From contig UYJD01000006.1 in assembly GCA_900618795.1 (NCBI GenBank), forward strand, positions 484,748 through 536,232: a DNA stretch of 51,485 bases. The letters are read 5' to 3'. The notes beneath the pieces were generated by a model that was given only the letters and a program-made list of their open reading frames with translations, was not told the origin of the DNA and made no database searches. Shown here piece after piece: positions 21,222 to 33,033 of the stretch. The stretch's first letter is position 1. Each line of letters opens with the position of its first letter. The stretch comes from Cyanodermella asteris. Taxonomy: Eukaryota; Ascomycota; Lecanoromycetes; Ostropales; Stictidaceae. Position numbers and translations under genes: made by a program.

Positions 21222-21927
21222 ATTGCTTGTTCCGAGTGGTGAAATGGTTGATTGAGGGTGCACCGGGTGTCCAAAGGAGTCTGGTCTGAAGAGATGTGAA
21301 TCTCCTCGAGTTGCGCATTGAGCAGGTATATATATACCCTAGCACGAATCTCTCCCGAGGGCCAGTCGCTTTTAGGGGCCTCAATCGATATATCAGACAA
21401 TCTATTTCATGGGGACCCTTGTTTATACAAGGGCACGAATGGCAGTGATTTCCTTGCACCTCATTTCTGCATACACAGGGTTGTCGAAGCTTTGCAACGG
21501 TCGGCAGAACGGTATTGGCGGTACACACTGGTGAGTGCGGCACGGGGCAGCAAAGAAGATGGTGAAGCGCAGGACTTGCATGCGGTGTGAGAAATGGGAG
21601 GCACACGCTTGGTCAAACTAGGTATGCGACTGCCCCCTCGCACGGATTGCCCGGCTCTGGCAATGAACAAGATGATCATCTCCCAAGATTGTTCGGTCAA
21701 GGACTCGTAGCTTTAAATATTCTCCGACCGGCGACTTCCCAACATGAAGGCATCCCAAATACCGAAGCTCGAGAATCATAACTCTAGGCAAGGGGGCATC
21801 AAAACCTTTGGAAGGAAAAATGGTCAATCAACAGCAGCGGCAGTGGCGAGGTAGTTTGTTCTATTGCTGACACATCTTCATCAGGTTTGTATCCAACGCG
21901 TACGTAACACGGCGCCAGTTTCCTTCC
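21222..21927. other. Divergent promoter region between two small genes
   Basis: About 700 bp between the starts of the cysteine-rich peptide gene (minus) and a small acidic protein gene (plus). Open frames in it start with non-ATG codons and look like chance. Confidence 0.45.
21327..21336 (-). promoter_or_regulatory. TATA box of the cysteine-rich peptide gene
   Basis: A ten-base TATATATATA run lies 106 bp upstream of the peptide's ATG, a usual distance for a fungal TATA promoter with a short leader. Strong TATA elements often go with regulated, high-level expression. Confidence 0.5.
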
Positions 21928-22387
21928 ATGCCGCTCATGATTCATCTGTACAAAACAGAGAGAAAACAGTCTCTTTTTCCCTCCAGTATGCAGGTATGAC
22001 TCCGTCTGTTCAATGAGGGGGCAATACAATCACGAAAATGACCAATTAGACTGAAGAGGAAGTCGACCTGCAAAGAGAACCTGTGATTTCCGTCACACTG
22101 CGACAATATGTGTCTCTCAACACGCTGGTGGACGAGTTTGAGCCTGAGAACATGGCCCATCTACTCATCGAGACCCCATCTTCGAGAGAGGAATGTCCAG
22201 TCAGTGTCGCCTACTGTTATAAAGGGCTGAGACCGCTTGCCTCGACTAGGCTGAGGCTCAAGCGGCAGGATTTGTTGAATTCCTTGTCAAAAATAACGAG
22301 GCCATTGCACCTACTGATGCTCAAGCAAGGACGGATCAGGAGCAGAATTTTGCTCTGCTCGAAGCGGCTGACGACCTGTTTCTCTGA
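21928..22387 (+). CDS. Three-exon gene for a small acidic protein of unknown function
   Basis: Exons 21928-21993, 22050-22199 and 22250-22387 give 117 residues; every junction is phase 0 (introns GTATGA..TTAG of 56 nt and GTCAGT..CTAG of 50 nt). The product is acidic and without a signal peptide or membrane helix: it includes EEEVDLQREPVISVTLRQYV, LVDEFEPENMAHLLIETPSS and, at the end, FALLEAADDLFL. I do not recognise a family. Support comes from three consecutive in-phase exons with natural, D/E/L-rich composition. Against it, the second 5' splice site is weak and the start could lie further upstream. It diverges from the cysteine-rich peptide gene. Confidence 0.5.
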
Positions 22388-23546
22388 GACGCAGACAATG
22401 TGACGTTGCTGTTCGAGTCTAGGCCAGGGTCGAATCGATCTGTCGACGAGCCGTGACAGCCATACTGAGGAAGCCCTTCCAAGGAAGCGGGCGGGCCGGC
22501 AGTGAAAACATGGCCAACGCGTGCGCCAGCAAAGAACAGGGGAGAAGCATCGTAAAAATCATCAGTCGAAGTCATAGGATCGGTTGAGCAGGACGCGTCG
22601 AGGTGAATGTGGACGCCTTCGAGCCGGGTATCTGTGGTTTCAAGGAGCAAGACTCCAATCTTGATACTGACGAAGCATACCGGATTCTAGGAAAGGAGCT
22701 CGCATGGAGTGCGCGCCCGATGGAGAGAACCACGGTGCGAGGATGAAAGGAAGCTCGTTTCGGGGCAAACACGCGCGACTCAGCCGAGGCGACTCAATCG
22801 CTACAGTATGACACGACGGACCCTGAAATTTGAAACGACGCTGTTTTCTTGCTTGGCACCGCCCACGGACCATGACCGGCTTTCCGGCGCAGGCGTCTCC
22901 CAGCTTCATCATGCGCTGGCTGACGGACGATTGATCAGCTTCTCGCCTCAAGAATACAGTGTCGCAGGGGGTTTTTTTGCACACCCCCTTCAGCACCTAA
23001 GCGTTGTTGTTGTTGTTTTAGCCCCCGCACGTTGATCAGTCTCTGACGATTGGTGACCTCTGTTCTCTTTCGGCTGAAGTGCCACGCGTCAAACTTGGTA
23101 CACGGGATCGCGTAGTGGAGATGTGCAAAAAACATCCCTACGACAGTACGCCTAGAACGTTGCTCAACAGATGACTCCAACCACGGCACCTTTGCAGCTC
23201 TCACTGCTCTGCGTCAGCAGGCCCCGTGTGATATTGTCCAGGGCCTGGGGCATGCTGTCCTGTGCTGTAAAATTGTGGCCTTTCCGAATTGTAGCTTTTC
23301 TGTACCCAGGGTTGCCGGCAGGAAAATGTGTCCCGACGAATAATGTGGCCGTAGACCGCTGCTATTGACAGATTGTCTTTTCCATTCATCATTTAAGGAC
23401 CACCTTTCCTTCATGCCCCTGAGAATAGCTCGAGCTCCCGTCACTCTCCGTGTTGTCAGGGACTTCCCCTTCAGCCGCTCCACTGCTGCTCGTTGTGTAT
23501 TTTCGGCCGCTATCACGACAGCTGTAGAATCACATAGGCTGCCAAA
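22388..23546. other. Intergenic, upstream of the desaturase
   Basis: About 1.15 kb with no convincing gene. Holds a short GTT-rich stretch near 22997-23017. Confidence 0.45.
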
Positions 23547-24845
23547 ATGAGTTTCACGACGACATCAACGATCACGGCAGCTGAACCTATTGATTCAAAG
23601 GCTCACTTGAGATCGCCCTCAAAGCTTCAAAATGGTCAAACCTTGGGCATCAAGCAATTGAGAGACGCCATCCCAGAATATTGCTTCAAGCCTTCAAACT
23701 TCCGCTCCCTCAGCTACATCATCTGGGATGTGGCTCTCTCATTTGGCCTCGCGTGCCTGGCATCTAGGATTCCCTCGATCGACAATGCAGCCATCCGTTG
23801 GAGCCTGTGGACAGCGTACGGTATCCTTCAAGGAATGATAATGACCGGCATCTGGATCATCGCACATGAATGCGGCCATCAAGCTCTCTTCACGAACCAG
23901 GTTGCCAACGACAGCTTCGGCTTTGTCCTTCATTCCGCGCTCCTGGTCCCGTATTTCTCTTGGAAGTATAGCCACGGCCTGCACCATCGGTACACGAACC
24001 ACATGGCAAAAGACACGACGTACGTACCTTACCGCAAGAACGACGAGCCTGATGGTAGCCTATGGGGCCAACTTATGCACCTGGCTGAGGATACGCCGGC
24101 GATCGCTTTCGGTACTTTGCTGCTGCAGCAACTTTTCGGATGGCCAGTGTACCTCCTGTTCAATCTGTCGGCTGGACATGGAAGCCTGCAAGGAAAGACC
24201 CGTACGGAGTCGCAGCGACAGAGCCATTTTGATTTCGGCAGCGATCTCTTCACCGCGAAGCAGCATCCCTTTATTTTGCTCAGCGATCTTGGCCTGTTAG
24301 CTGTCCTGAGCGTTTTGTACGTTCTTGGTACCCAAATGGGCTTCGGGAATGTCGCACTCCTTTACCTCGTCCCGTACCTTTGGGTGAATCACTGGATTAG
24401 TAAGTTCATGATGACAGTTGACAAGCAAATCTAATAGTCATAGTTGCCATAACCTACCTCCATCATCACCACCCCGAAGCCAACCACTTCGAAGCAGAGA
24501 GCTGGACCTTCGTTGACGGCGCCCTATCGACAGTCGACAGAGAGTTTGGACTCATCGGAAAGTACTTGTTTCACGGAATCATCGAGTTTCACGTGGTCCA
24601 CCACCTTTTTGCGTAAGTGCAAGGCTCCGGTGTCTGCCCGCATCATGTGCTGACAAGACTAAAGACGCATTCCATTTTACTATGCCGAGGAAGCTACCAA
24701 GGCGATCAAAGAGCCCCTTGGGGATAGATACATCAAGACGAACACTAACTTCTTCATGGACCTATGGAGCACGTGGACTTCTTGCCGTCATGTTGAGCCT
24801 GTTCCGGGCAAGACTGGCGTGCTTACCTGGACTGTGAAGGCTTGA
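23547..24845 (+). CDS. Delta-12-type (oleate) fatty acid desaturase
   Basis: Exons 23547-24399, 24444-24612 and 24665-24845 give 400 residues; introns are 44 and 52 nt. The enzyme is an ER membrane di-iron desaturase; delta-12 members turn oleate into linoleate. The three histidine boxes are present: HECGHQ (about residue 107), HGLHH (about 143) and HVVHH (about 334). Long hydrophobic segments lie between them, and the C-terminal PFYYAEEATKAIK segment is that of fungal and plant FAD2-type enzymes. The first intron's 3' site at 24443 is preferred over the one at 24437 because it gives NHWIIAITYL, the same length as the family block. Substrate position is inferred; a delta-15 or modified-function relative is possible. 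Confidence 0.85.
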
Positions 24846-25515
24846 GATGGCCACGATCCGGTCCAACGGAATTGATAGATTAGACGGGAATGAAGGCAAG
24901 CAGCGTTTGGACGGACTTGCAGAATAGACTAGAGACCGCAGTGTTGCATGATAGACAAGAACGAAAGAATTTGAGCGTCACGCCGCACAAGCTATCTCTT
25001 CGAGCAAGCCTCGCCGCTTGAAACTACCGAGAGCGAGTCGATTCGACGTTTTATGTGAGGTTCGGTCGTACCGAGAGAATTAACAAAGGTTTCAATTACC
25101 AAATTGAAAATCAAAACACCAACCTGGAGCATTCCGAAGTGAAAGCAGTAGACGATAGGGCTGAATATCGGAAGCCTTGCGACCTCGGCGACCACGGCGA
25201 CGTACAAATGTTCCATCCAGGCGGATCGCAGCTCCGTGATTGTGACGCTTCTAGACGACGTCCGCAATCCCGCCTTCAGCATACAGCTCTCTACAAACAC
25301 TTGTCCCATGCGTTCTACTTGACGCGCGACAGATGCAACAGCCCGATGCCTGCTTTCACCGCTGCGGATAGCCATTGAGTCACTACTCAGAAGAACATGG
25401 AAGACTTCCCACTCCCTGTCCAGTGACCTTGCTTTGCACGCAGCGACTGGCCTTTGCTGCTATTGCACATCATACTTGTTCATCTGCCAGAACCACCACG
25501 CTCCGGTCACCCATC
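24846..25515. other. Intergenic, 3' of the desaturase and 5' of the RING gene
   Basis: No separate gene seen. The RING gene's frame is open from 25375 but lacks an ATG before 25516. Confidence 0.45.
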
Positions 25516-28344
25516 ATGGCAGCTATCGATCCTCTGATTGATGTTGGATCCGCCATGAATAGTAGCTGGGCGATCTTCCCCTCTCCAAAGGACCTTCTCA
25601 TGACACTACCTCGCGCAGCTTCTAGGGCCGGCTCCTTCTTGACCGATACTTTTGAGGTGTTTGAGAATCTTTTTGGAGCTGAGATGCGTGAGCAGGCAAT
25701 GGCTGCTGCAACAGGAGGAACAGGAGGTGGAGCAGGTACTCTCGGTCCCGCCGCAATCGCCGCAGCTGACGACGTCGGCGGCCCTATGTCATACTTGAGG
25801 GCGTTCAACTTGCAACAACTGCGGACCTTCTCGGGCGTACTTGGCTACATCACCAGCAAGTGGGCATTGTGTTGCTTTGCTGTCGCAATCGTTTTGAACC
25901 GTACTCAGGTCTACTCGTCCACCCGGCGGAACTTGCGACCTCGTTGGGGAACCAGGTTGCTCATACGATCTGTGGCTATCCTTCCTCTGCTCATTCAGAT
26001 CCATGGCGTACTACGAGGCATCCATTGTCAGACTTCACCGAACTTTGCTTTGATGCGCTATGGTGAGACGGACCGCTTCACATCCATTGATTTCTCCCAG
26101 GATGGCGGCTTCCTATACCACCTGACTTCTACCATCCTTGTAGGAGAGAGCGATCTACAGTCCTGTCAAGCTGTCAAAATGGTCCCGAAAGAGGAGGAAA
26201 GCATACGGACTCGTGGCTCACTTTCCTTGCTCTGGCCGTCGTTCAAGGCACTCTGCTTTAGCAAATTCGTGGAAAGCCTTTCGTGCGCTGTCACTGGAAC
26301 ACCTGCAGCTACGGAGACTGGAATGTCACTCTTCGAACACAGTCTTGCATTCGCGGAAACGGAATCAATGATTGGTGGTCTCATCGGTCTGGGTCCACTG
26401 GGCGGCGCCAGAAACGAGACGAACAAGTTGCTTGCGGCGACTGGAGTTACGAACATCACGAACCCTGCGGCTACCCTTTCCAAGGACACTATCATTTCTC
26501 GGTTCAACACCTCTCCTGAAGTCCTTCTCATTACGTTAATCTCCCTTTGCAATAGCGCCTCAAGTCACTTGCTGGCCATCTTTGACAAACAAGCTCAGTA
26601 CCGCCTTTTGAATACTGGCTTTTGGGGCATCTGCTTCCTTGCGTCCTTTCTCTGGGCCTTCAATTCAGTTTCAATGGATCAAATCCTCGATAGTGGCATT
26701 CTGAGGTTCCCTACTGTTTGCGTGGTCGGGTTCATACCTCATCTGCTGATTGTCGCTGGAATTGTTCTGTGTGCGGCGATATACCTCCTGGCACTTCTGC
26801 TTTCAGCATTTTCCCCACCCCCAAGTTCCGTTCGGACGCACACCTGGCGCGAGCGGTTCCACGCTGCCTATGACAATATGCAGGCCAATGTACATCTTGC
26901 GCATGTGCGCATCAATATGAGAGAAGACTTCTACACCGCATTGCTACGCCTGGGGCTTTCCATTCTGACCGCAGCTAGTGAAGCGGTGTTTCTGAACGAA
27001 GGACGGCACATCAATTTAGGACAAATGACGTGGTTGGAGGAAGAAAGACTCAACGATCTCGACCGAGCACGTCGAAGCGATGGGAGAGCGAGCACTATGT
27101 TTATACAAGACGCACCCGATGCAGTTGCTAGTGGAGTCACTTTTGTTGAATCGACCCCGCAAGGCCTGGTCAAATCGGAGGCATGGAAAAGTGGATACGC
27201 GAGAGAGAGGACAACAAAACTATTCAAGCACAGCAATCATGCAAAGGACGCAAGCAACGGTGTCGGCACATTCCAGCGTCATAGCCGCTACTTGCTGGCC
27301 TTCAGTTTTCTGGCGAGAATTTTCTGGCTCGTGATTGGCTGGCAACTACTTACCCTTGACAAGACGCTGAGCTCTATCCGCATAACGTATCGCCCTGGAT
27401 GGATGCTACAGGCGCTGGAGGGCAGCCGCGAATCGGATCAGTCAGACACGGACAAGGCTAAAACAGAGGTTGCAGAAAGAGCCAGGTTCCTGATGAGAGG
27501 CGTGACGGGAGATTTTGTCATACCTAAGGATGAAAATGTGGACGTTGAGGCCGAAACTAGGAAGAGACTGCAATCTGGCATGCTAGGGCAAGATCCCCGG
27601 GAATTGGAGAAGAGCTTGGATTCGCGACTCTACAACTGGTTCACGGGCGGCGGCTGGTGGGGAAACAGTGATGGCTCAGGGGAGTTTATTCCTGCAGTCC
27701 AGGATGATGACACTACCAGCGTGATCTCAACCACAACTGACGATTCTGATGCTTGGTCAACGGATGGCGAGAATGATGACGGGCGACGGACTCCAACTCA
27801 GCGAGACTATCGCGATGAATTCAATTGGCGAAGTCGAGAGTCGACGCCTGCCAGCGACCTCTTCGATTCGAAAGATTTGATCCGTCTGCTCGATCCGCAA
27901 GACTTCGACACGCGTCGCGAGGCTCGAATCTTGTCCCGACATCTTGCAAGCGATAAGATCATGACAAGATCACAATACCGACAATTCCAAGGCGACCCCA
28001 GCACACAAGTGCTGACTTCAACAAGGTTTCGCCCACCCGGATTCGCCAAAAAATCAGCGTCCGGCGCCCTTTCACCCCAAGAGGAGGCAGAGGTTCTCGA
28101 GCATCTCCTTACCAAGTTCAGAAAGGAAAAGGGCGCGATGCGCAGAGGCAGCCAAGACGATCCGTTCAGTGGGGGTCCTCCGTGTGTGGTCTGTCAGACA
28201 GCACCGAGGACGATCATGTCGTGGCCGTGCCGCTGTCTATCTCTCTGTGAGGACTGCCGCGTTAGTCTCGCTATGAATAACTTTGGGAAATGTGTGTGCT
28301 GTCGGCAGGAGGTGGTTGGCTTCTCGAGGTTGTATGTACCATGA
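25516..28344 (+). CDS. Multi-pass membrane RING-finger protein, Asi1/Asi3-like putative E3 ubiquitin ligase
   Basis: Single exon, 942 residues from the first in-frame ATG at 25516. The N-terminal two thirds hold about five or six hydrophobic segments, for example WALCCFAVAIVL, GFIPHLLIVAGIVLCAAIYL and YLLAFSFLARIFWLVIGW. A disordered acidic region follows. The last 55 residues form a RING-type zinc site, opening CVVCQTAPRTIMSWPCRC and continuing LCEDCR and CVCCRQ, right at the C-terminus. Many membrane helices plus a C-terminal RING of this C..C..PRT...PCRC form are the layout of yeast Asi1 and Asi3, inner-nuclear-membrane ligases that degrade mislocalised proteins. RING and membrane nature are firm; nuclear-membrane location is inferred. 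Confidence 0.85.
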   Translation: MAAIDPLIDVGSAMNSSWAIFPSPKDLLMTLPRAASRAGSFLTDTFEVFENLFGAEMREQAMAAATGGTGGGAGTLGPAAIAAADDVGGPMSYLRAFNLQQLRTFSGVLGYITSKWALCCFAVAIVLNRTQVYSSTRRNLRPRWGTRLLIRSVAILPLLIQIHGVLRGIHCQTSPNFALMRYGETDRFTSIDFSQDGGFLYHLTSTILVGESDLQSCQAVKMVPKEEESIRTRGSLSLLWPSFKALCFSKFVESLSCAVTGTPAATETGMSLFEHSLAFAETESMIGGLIGLGPLGGARNETNKLLAATGVTNITNPAATLSKDTIISRFNTSPEVLLITLISLCNSASSHLLAIFDKQAQYRLLNTGFWGICFLASFLWAFNSVSMDQILDSGILRFPTVCVVGFIPHLLIVAGIVLCAAIYLLALLLSAFSPPPSSVRTHTWRERFHAAYDNMQANVHLAHVRINMREDFYTALLRLGLSILTAASEAVFLNEGRHINLGQMTWLEEERLNDLDRARRSDGRASTMFIQDAPDAVASGVTFVESTPQGLVKSEAWKSGYARERTTKLFKHSNHAKDASNGVGTFQRHSRYLLAFSFLARIFWLVIGWQLLTLDKTLSSIRITYRPGWMLQALEGSRESDQSDTDKAKTEVAERARFLMRGVTGDFVIPKDENVDVEAETRKRLQSGMLGQDPRELEKSLDSRLYNWFTGGGWWGNSDGSGEFIPAVQDDDTTSVISTTTDDSDAWSTDGENDDGRRTPTQRDYRDEFNWRSRESTPASDLFDSKDLIRLLDPQDFDTRREARILSRHLASDKIMTRSQYRQFQGDPSTQVLTSTRFRPPGFAKKSASGALSPQEEAEVLEHLLTKFRKEKGAMRRGSQDDPFSGGPPCVVCQTAPRTIMSWPCRCLSLCEDCRVSLAMNNFGKCVCCRQEVVGFSRLYVP

Positions 28345-31104
28345 AAGTATTGGACTGGCATTAGCGTTGTTGAGTCTTTTTGGGGTGGTTTACTCGTTTT
28401 GAGAGGGTCGTGGGTGTATACTATGAAGCAATGAGATTATTCCTGAATGGGTGCATTTGCACATTTTGTGATTTGATGGTGCTCTGTGACCACTTACTCA
28501 GAAGTCTCGCGCTACATCATTTGAGTAATTGGAATGACGGCTTTTCGCATTTCGAGATTTGGTTCGAACGCATCACGAGCCCGAATGTCCTGTCGATTCG
28601 CCAGCACCACACGAAGGAGCAGGATAACATTTAGGATACAGGACTCGCGGAGGGACAGACATTTGAGCAGGTCTTGGCCTTGAATGACGAGGACACGACG
28701 AGGCAGCCGCGTAGGGCGTGAGCTTTTTTCCGTCTTGTACTCCGGACGGATGGATCGTCACAGGGCTGATCCGAGGACCGCCACCATGTGGCCTTCCGAG
28801 TCGGATCTGAAATCAGACCACTCGGTCTTGTTAAAGGTGTCCCTCTTGGCAGACGATCATCTGAGATCGACGAACCCGTCACACATGTCCGTACCGTTTC
28901 TGTGTGTGCATGATCGCTCTGCCGGATAGTTGCCTGGTTGCACCCGTCCCGGAATGACACGAGATTTGCCTGATGGCGGCATCTCGTTCCAGAAGGGGAT
29001 TCAAGATTCATTTTGCACGATAATCGGGATTTGGGAGGAATGAATGAGACTCCCCTCAAGGTCATAAGCTTCAACATCAATGACTGTTCAACATTGGTTG
29101 CCGTCTCCCGGTCGAATCGGACTTGGTATTCGATGCTGCACGACTTTGTACCGCCGGAAATATTGGCATCGAAATGGGGTAGCTGTAGCCTTGACTCAAT
29201 TCTCCAAAATCAGCCAGATAAAGTTCATGTTGTAAAAATAGCTCGGACATTCAGAATAGATCATGACTCGCTACTCGCATTACGACCATAGCGAGCCGGG
29301 CAATGAGGTCTCGAGTCAACTCCGTATTCCTCAATATCACATGACAGATTCAGCAATCGGTTCAGGAATGAACGTAAGCAGCCTTGTCATCGACCCTGGT
29401 AGATGTGGTCGTACGTTGGACTCGAAGGTCCATTCGATCCTGATAAAGAAGTAGCAGGCGTACGAAATCATGTAGTGTGACATGTCGCACCCGTCATTAC
29501 AGACGCGACCTGCCTAAGCACCAACCGCCATATAGAAGCACATGACTGATGATGTGCTTTTCACGAAGATATCCGAAAGTCTTGACGGCGGCGGTGCAAA
29601 TTTCTGTGGTATTTCGGGACGCTTTGCCGCATCAGACAGGTAAATGCATGGACGGGCGCACGCAACCCGCGCAAGCCGAATCCAAGAACATGGGCACGAA
29701 AGCGAGACCGCGTAACTGTCCCATCAGCAACGCCGCGTCTGGCTATGGATGAGACAGCTCGCAAGTCCCGATGTCAGAAGCCAAATAGGTCACTCTATAC
29801 GACGTCGATTGCCGTCGGCCGTGCAGATGCGGGGAGGCAGTGTGACGGAGGATCTGAGGCTGGCTAATGCAGGCCGCGAGACAGTCGACACACGATGGCG
29901 GAAGCGAAGTTTTAGGTGACGGAGACGGTGTGCGCTGTGAGACAGAGATCAAGATCGAATCAGGTTTTACGAGACGGTAGACGCGTTGTGTGCGATCCTT
30001 TGACAGGGGAACGTGCTGGGGATATCTTCGTTGAGCCGGGGAGACCTAGATCGACGTCTGCGGACAGGAGATTGCAGCGCTTGCTTGGAAAACAGCCTAC
30101 CGTGGTAAAAAGTGAAAACGAATTCGAGACAGGCCGTTGATACGGAGACGAAGACCATCGTCAGTAGTCCAGAATTCCTCACGTCGGACCCCTTCGGACC
30201 GGGCAGGGACAGAGCGGCGCGGTAGGTGCCCACGCGATGCTGCGGCGGCGAAATGGACGTGTACAGTGGACGGGACAGGCTTAGAGAGGTGACATGCTGC
30301 TCAGGAGTGAGTCGGTGTCAGTGTCAGACACGCGAGGGCCGTGAGTGGTCGAGACTTGTGCGTCGTGGCAGCGGGAGACGAATGCGAAACACGGAATTCC
30401 TGGACAGCAGCTTCATATCCCGGACACGTCTGCCCTTATGTCGTCCAGCTGTCGTGCAGCTTCAACTTAATTGCGGCGCTCTGGTCGCCTGCCTCTTCTT
30501 TCGCCTTCGTGTCGCTCGTTCATCATATCATATAGGCACCGTTGACCGGTTCCTGCTATTTGATCTTGATCCTCCTCATCATTCCTGCGCCCTGGCCGGC
30601 CCCATTCCTGCGACAACCAGCCCCCCCTTGCGCCATTGACGGCCTGAAGAACAGCACTATATCCCCTGTGCAGAAGATTGACTCAAAGAAGAGGCCACAT
30701 TGTCGTTCCGTGTAGACGAGGATACAGCAACAAGGACTTGATTTGATTGCGCATCAACTGGTTGGAGTACTCATCGGCGTCATCGCTCGCATTCTCGGCA
30801 CTCAATCAAAAAATCGCGGCTTCATTTGCCAATCGAGCAAGGATCTTCGAGAGCATCGCAATCCCCAAACACTAGCTCGGGCCCACTGTCCGAGAGCCTC
30901 ACAAACTCTCCCCGGACCACGAGTCGACTCTCCTTCTCGACAACAACGCCTCCCGCTGCTGGAGTCAGCACACAATCATCATCTCCAACCCCGAGTCACT
31001 CTTTCGTCCCCGTCTCTGAATGCCCGCACGGTCGGCATAGCAGCTCTTCAGCAGGGCAACTGCCCATCACACTCGTTTTCCTTTTGCAACACTCGTCTTT
31101 CGAC
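28345..31104. other. Long intergenic stretch upstream of the ferric reductase
   Basis: About 2.75 kb with no gene I can support. An ATG-initiated frame at 29040-29291 (83 codons) is somewhat protein-like but matches nothing known. I looked for the GATA-type iron-repressor site ATCWGATAA by eye and did not find it. Confidence 0.4.
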
Positions 31105-33033
31105 ATGGCTGCGACACGAATACTGGCACTCGGCCTGGGACTGGCTTCTCTCGCCGTTGCTGACGACACTTCCTCATCCACTCCGTCACAGACATCCGAC
31201 TCCGCCTCTCATACAGCATCAAGCTCCGCGAAGCCTACCTCGACTGGCATCGCAGCCGGTGCTGCCTCTGTTCTCGCCGAGCAACCCACCGACTACTCCG
31301 ATCCCTATGCCCGATGGCTCATCGTCGGTCTCTTCGGCCTCGTCTTCGTCCTCTTCACATATAGAGTTGTCATGACCTCGTTACGACATTTCAGACATCT
31401 GGTCAGCTTGACCCACGACAAACAAAACTATTTTCGTATCCCGCAGCCTGGCATCGGCTGGTTCAAGGAGCACATCCTCTATGCGCCGCTTTGGCGCAAG
31501 CGACACACGGCGGAGATGACGCTATTCAAGAGATGGGGTTTCGGAATTCTGCCCACTCGAATCCAGTGGGTCATACTGCTCCTCATCATCTTGGCCAACT
31601 TCATCCTCTCGCTGTACAAGATTCCGTGGAGCCTGCCCGCCGCTCAGATGTTGAAGCTGTTCCGCAACCGAACTGGTGTAATGGCCGTGGTCAATATGAT
31701 CCCTTTGGTAATTATGGGCGGACGTAACAACCCCTTGATTCGACTGCTGGATGTCAGCTTCGACCAATTCAACCTCGTCCACCGTTGGTTCGGACGCATG
31801 GTCGTTGTTCAGATCCTTGCTCACGTTCTGATCTGGGTCTACTTCAAGCAGGTCACTGGAGGCTGGTCGGCCGTAGGACACATGTTCACTGCGCCAAGTC
31901 TCATGTTCAACTCCGGAACCATTGCCGCGGCCGCGTCCATCCTGATTCCCATCCAAGCCTCATCACTTCTTCGACACGCCTTCTATGAGACCTTCCTCCA
32001 CATTCACCAGGCTCTCGTCATCGTCACCATTGTCGGAATCTGGTTGCATCTCGACGGTCTGGACGAGAAGGTCTACATCAAAGTCGTCGTCACTTCCTGG
32101 GCTATTGAACGTGCAATTCGTTTCGTCAACCTGGTCTACCGCAACTTTGGAAAGAAGCGCACCGAGGCGACCGTCGAGGTTCTCCACGGCGAGGCTATGC
32201 GTGTCACACTCCACATGTCCCGTCCCTGGACGGTCCGTCCCGGCCAGTTCATGTATCTGACCATTCCCAGCGTCGGCCTCTGGACAAGCCACCCGTTCTC
32301 GGTTGCTTGGTCGAGCGAGGAACCCGGTGCTGCTATCGAGATGGTGCCGCACAAGAATGGCAAATTCGCATCGGTCGATGAGGAGAAGGGTGTTCCCCGT
32401 GTCAACGTCGATCCCGTGCTTGATGCTCACAGGGGCCACAGCATATCTGCTGTCATCCGTGCGAGAACAGGCTTCACCAGGTCCTTACTCAAGAAGGCAA
32501 ACAAAACATCGACAGGCAAGATGACCGTCTCCGCACTGGTCGAAGGTCCTTACGGAAACCAGTCGAGTATGTCCTCATACGGCACCGTCCTCCTCTTTGC
32601 CGGCGGTGTCGGAATCACACATCAGCTGCCATACGTCCGCCAACTCGTCTCAGGAGCAGCCAATCATGTTGTCGCCACGCGGCGAATTACTCTGGTCTGG
32701 ATCATCCAGTCGCCTGAGCACCTTGAGTGGATTCGTCCCTGGATGACCCAAATCCTCGCCATGGACGGCCGACGAGATGTTCTGAGAATACAGATCTTCA
32801 TCACACAGCCCAAGAGCGCAACTGAAGTACGGAGCCCCAGCGACACGGTCCGCATGTACGCCGGTCGTCCTCTGGTTGGCGAGATCGTCTCGCAAGAGAT
32901 GCAGTCGGCAATCGGTGCAATGGGTGTGGGTGTCTGTGGTCCCGGCGGGCTCGGTGACGAAATTAGGCTCAATGTCAGGCACTGGGCACAGTATGGTGAG
33001 GTTGACCTCCTGGAGGAGGCCTTCTCATGGTGA
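31105..33033 (+). CDS. Ferric reductase, FRE/NOX-type transmembrane flavocytochrome
   Basis: Single exon, 642 residues; the ATG at 31105 is the first in frame and opens a signal peptide (MAATRILALGLGLASLAVA). The family reduces extracellular Fe3+ or Cu2+ with NADPH before uptake. A Ser/Thr-rich outer segment is followed by about seven helices. Haem-binding histidines sit in VHRWFGR, LAHVLIW, LHIHQ and WLHLDG. The flavin site is HPFSVAW, the nucleotide site is GPYG and FAGGVGITH, and the C-terminal CGPGGLGDEIR closes the NADPH lobe. All expected parts are present, so the enzyme looks whole. Substrate (iron or copper) cannot be told from sequence. Confidence 0.9.
   Translation: MAATRILALGLGLASLAVADDTSSSTPSQTSDSASHTASSSAKPTSTGIAAGAASVLAEQPTDYSDPYARWLIVGLFGLVFVLFTYRVVMTSLRHFRHLVSLTHDKQNYFRIPQPGIGWFKEHILYAPLWRKRHTAEMTLFKRWGFGILPTRIQWVILLLIILANFILSLYKIPWSLPAAQMLKLFRNRTGVMAVVNMIPLVIMGGRNNPLIRLLDVSFDQFNLVHRWFGRMVVVQILAHVLIWVYFKQVTGGWSAVGHMFTAPSLMFNSGTIAAAASILIPIQASSLLRHAFYETFLHIHQALVIVTIVGIWLHLDGLDEKVYIKVVVTSWAIERAIRFVNLVYRNFGKKRTEATVEVLHGEAMRVTLHMSRPWTVRPGQFMYLTIPSVGLWTSHPFSVAWSSEEPGAAIEMVPHKNGKFASVDEEKGVPRVNVDPVLDAHRGHSISAVIRARTGFTRSLLKKANKTSTGKMTVSALVEGPYGNQSSMSSYGTVLLFAGGVGITHQLPYVRQLVSGAANHVVATRRITLVWIIQSPEHLEWIRPWMTQILAMDGRRDVLRIQIFITQPKSATEVRSPSDTVRMYAGRPLVGEIVSQEMQSAIGAMGVGVCGPGGLGDEIRLNVRHWAQYGEVDLLEEAFSW

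Noticed and set aside
29040-29291. 83-codon ATG-started frame upstream of the ferric reductase
   Set aside because: Somewhat protein-like, but with no family, no splice support and no conserved feature. Kept only as a note.
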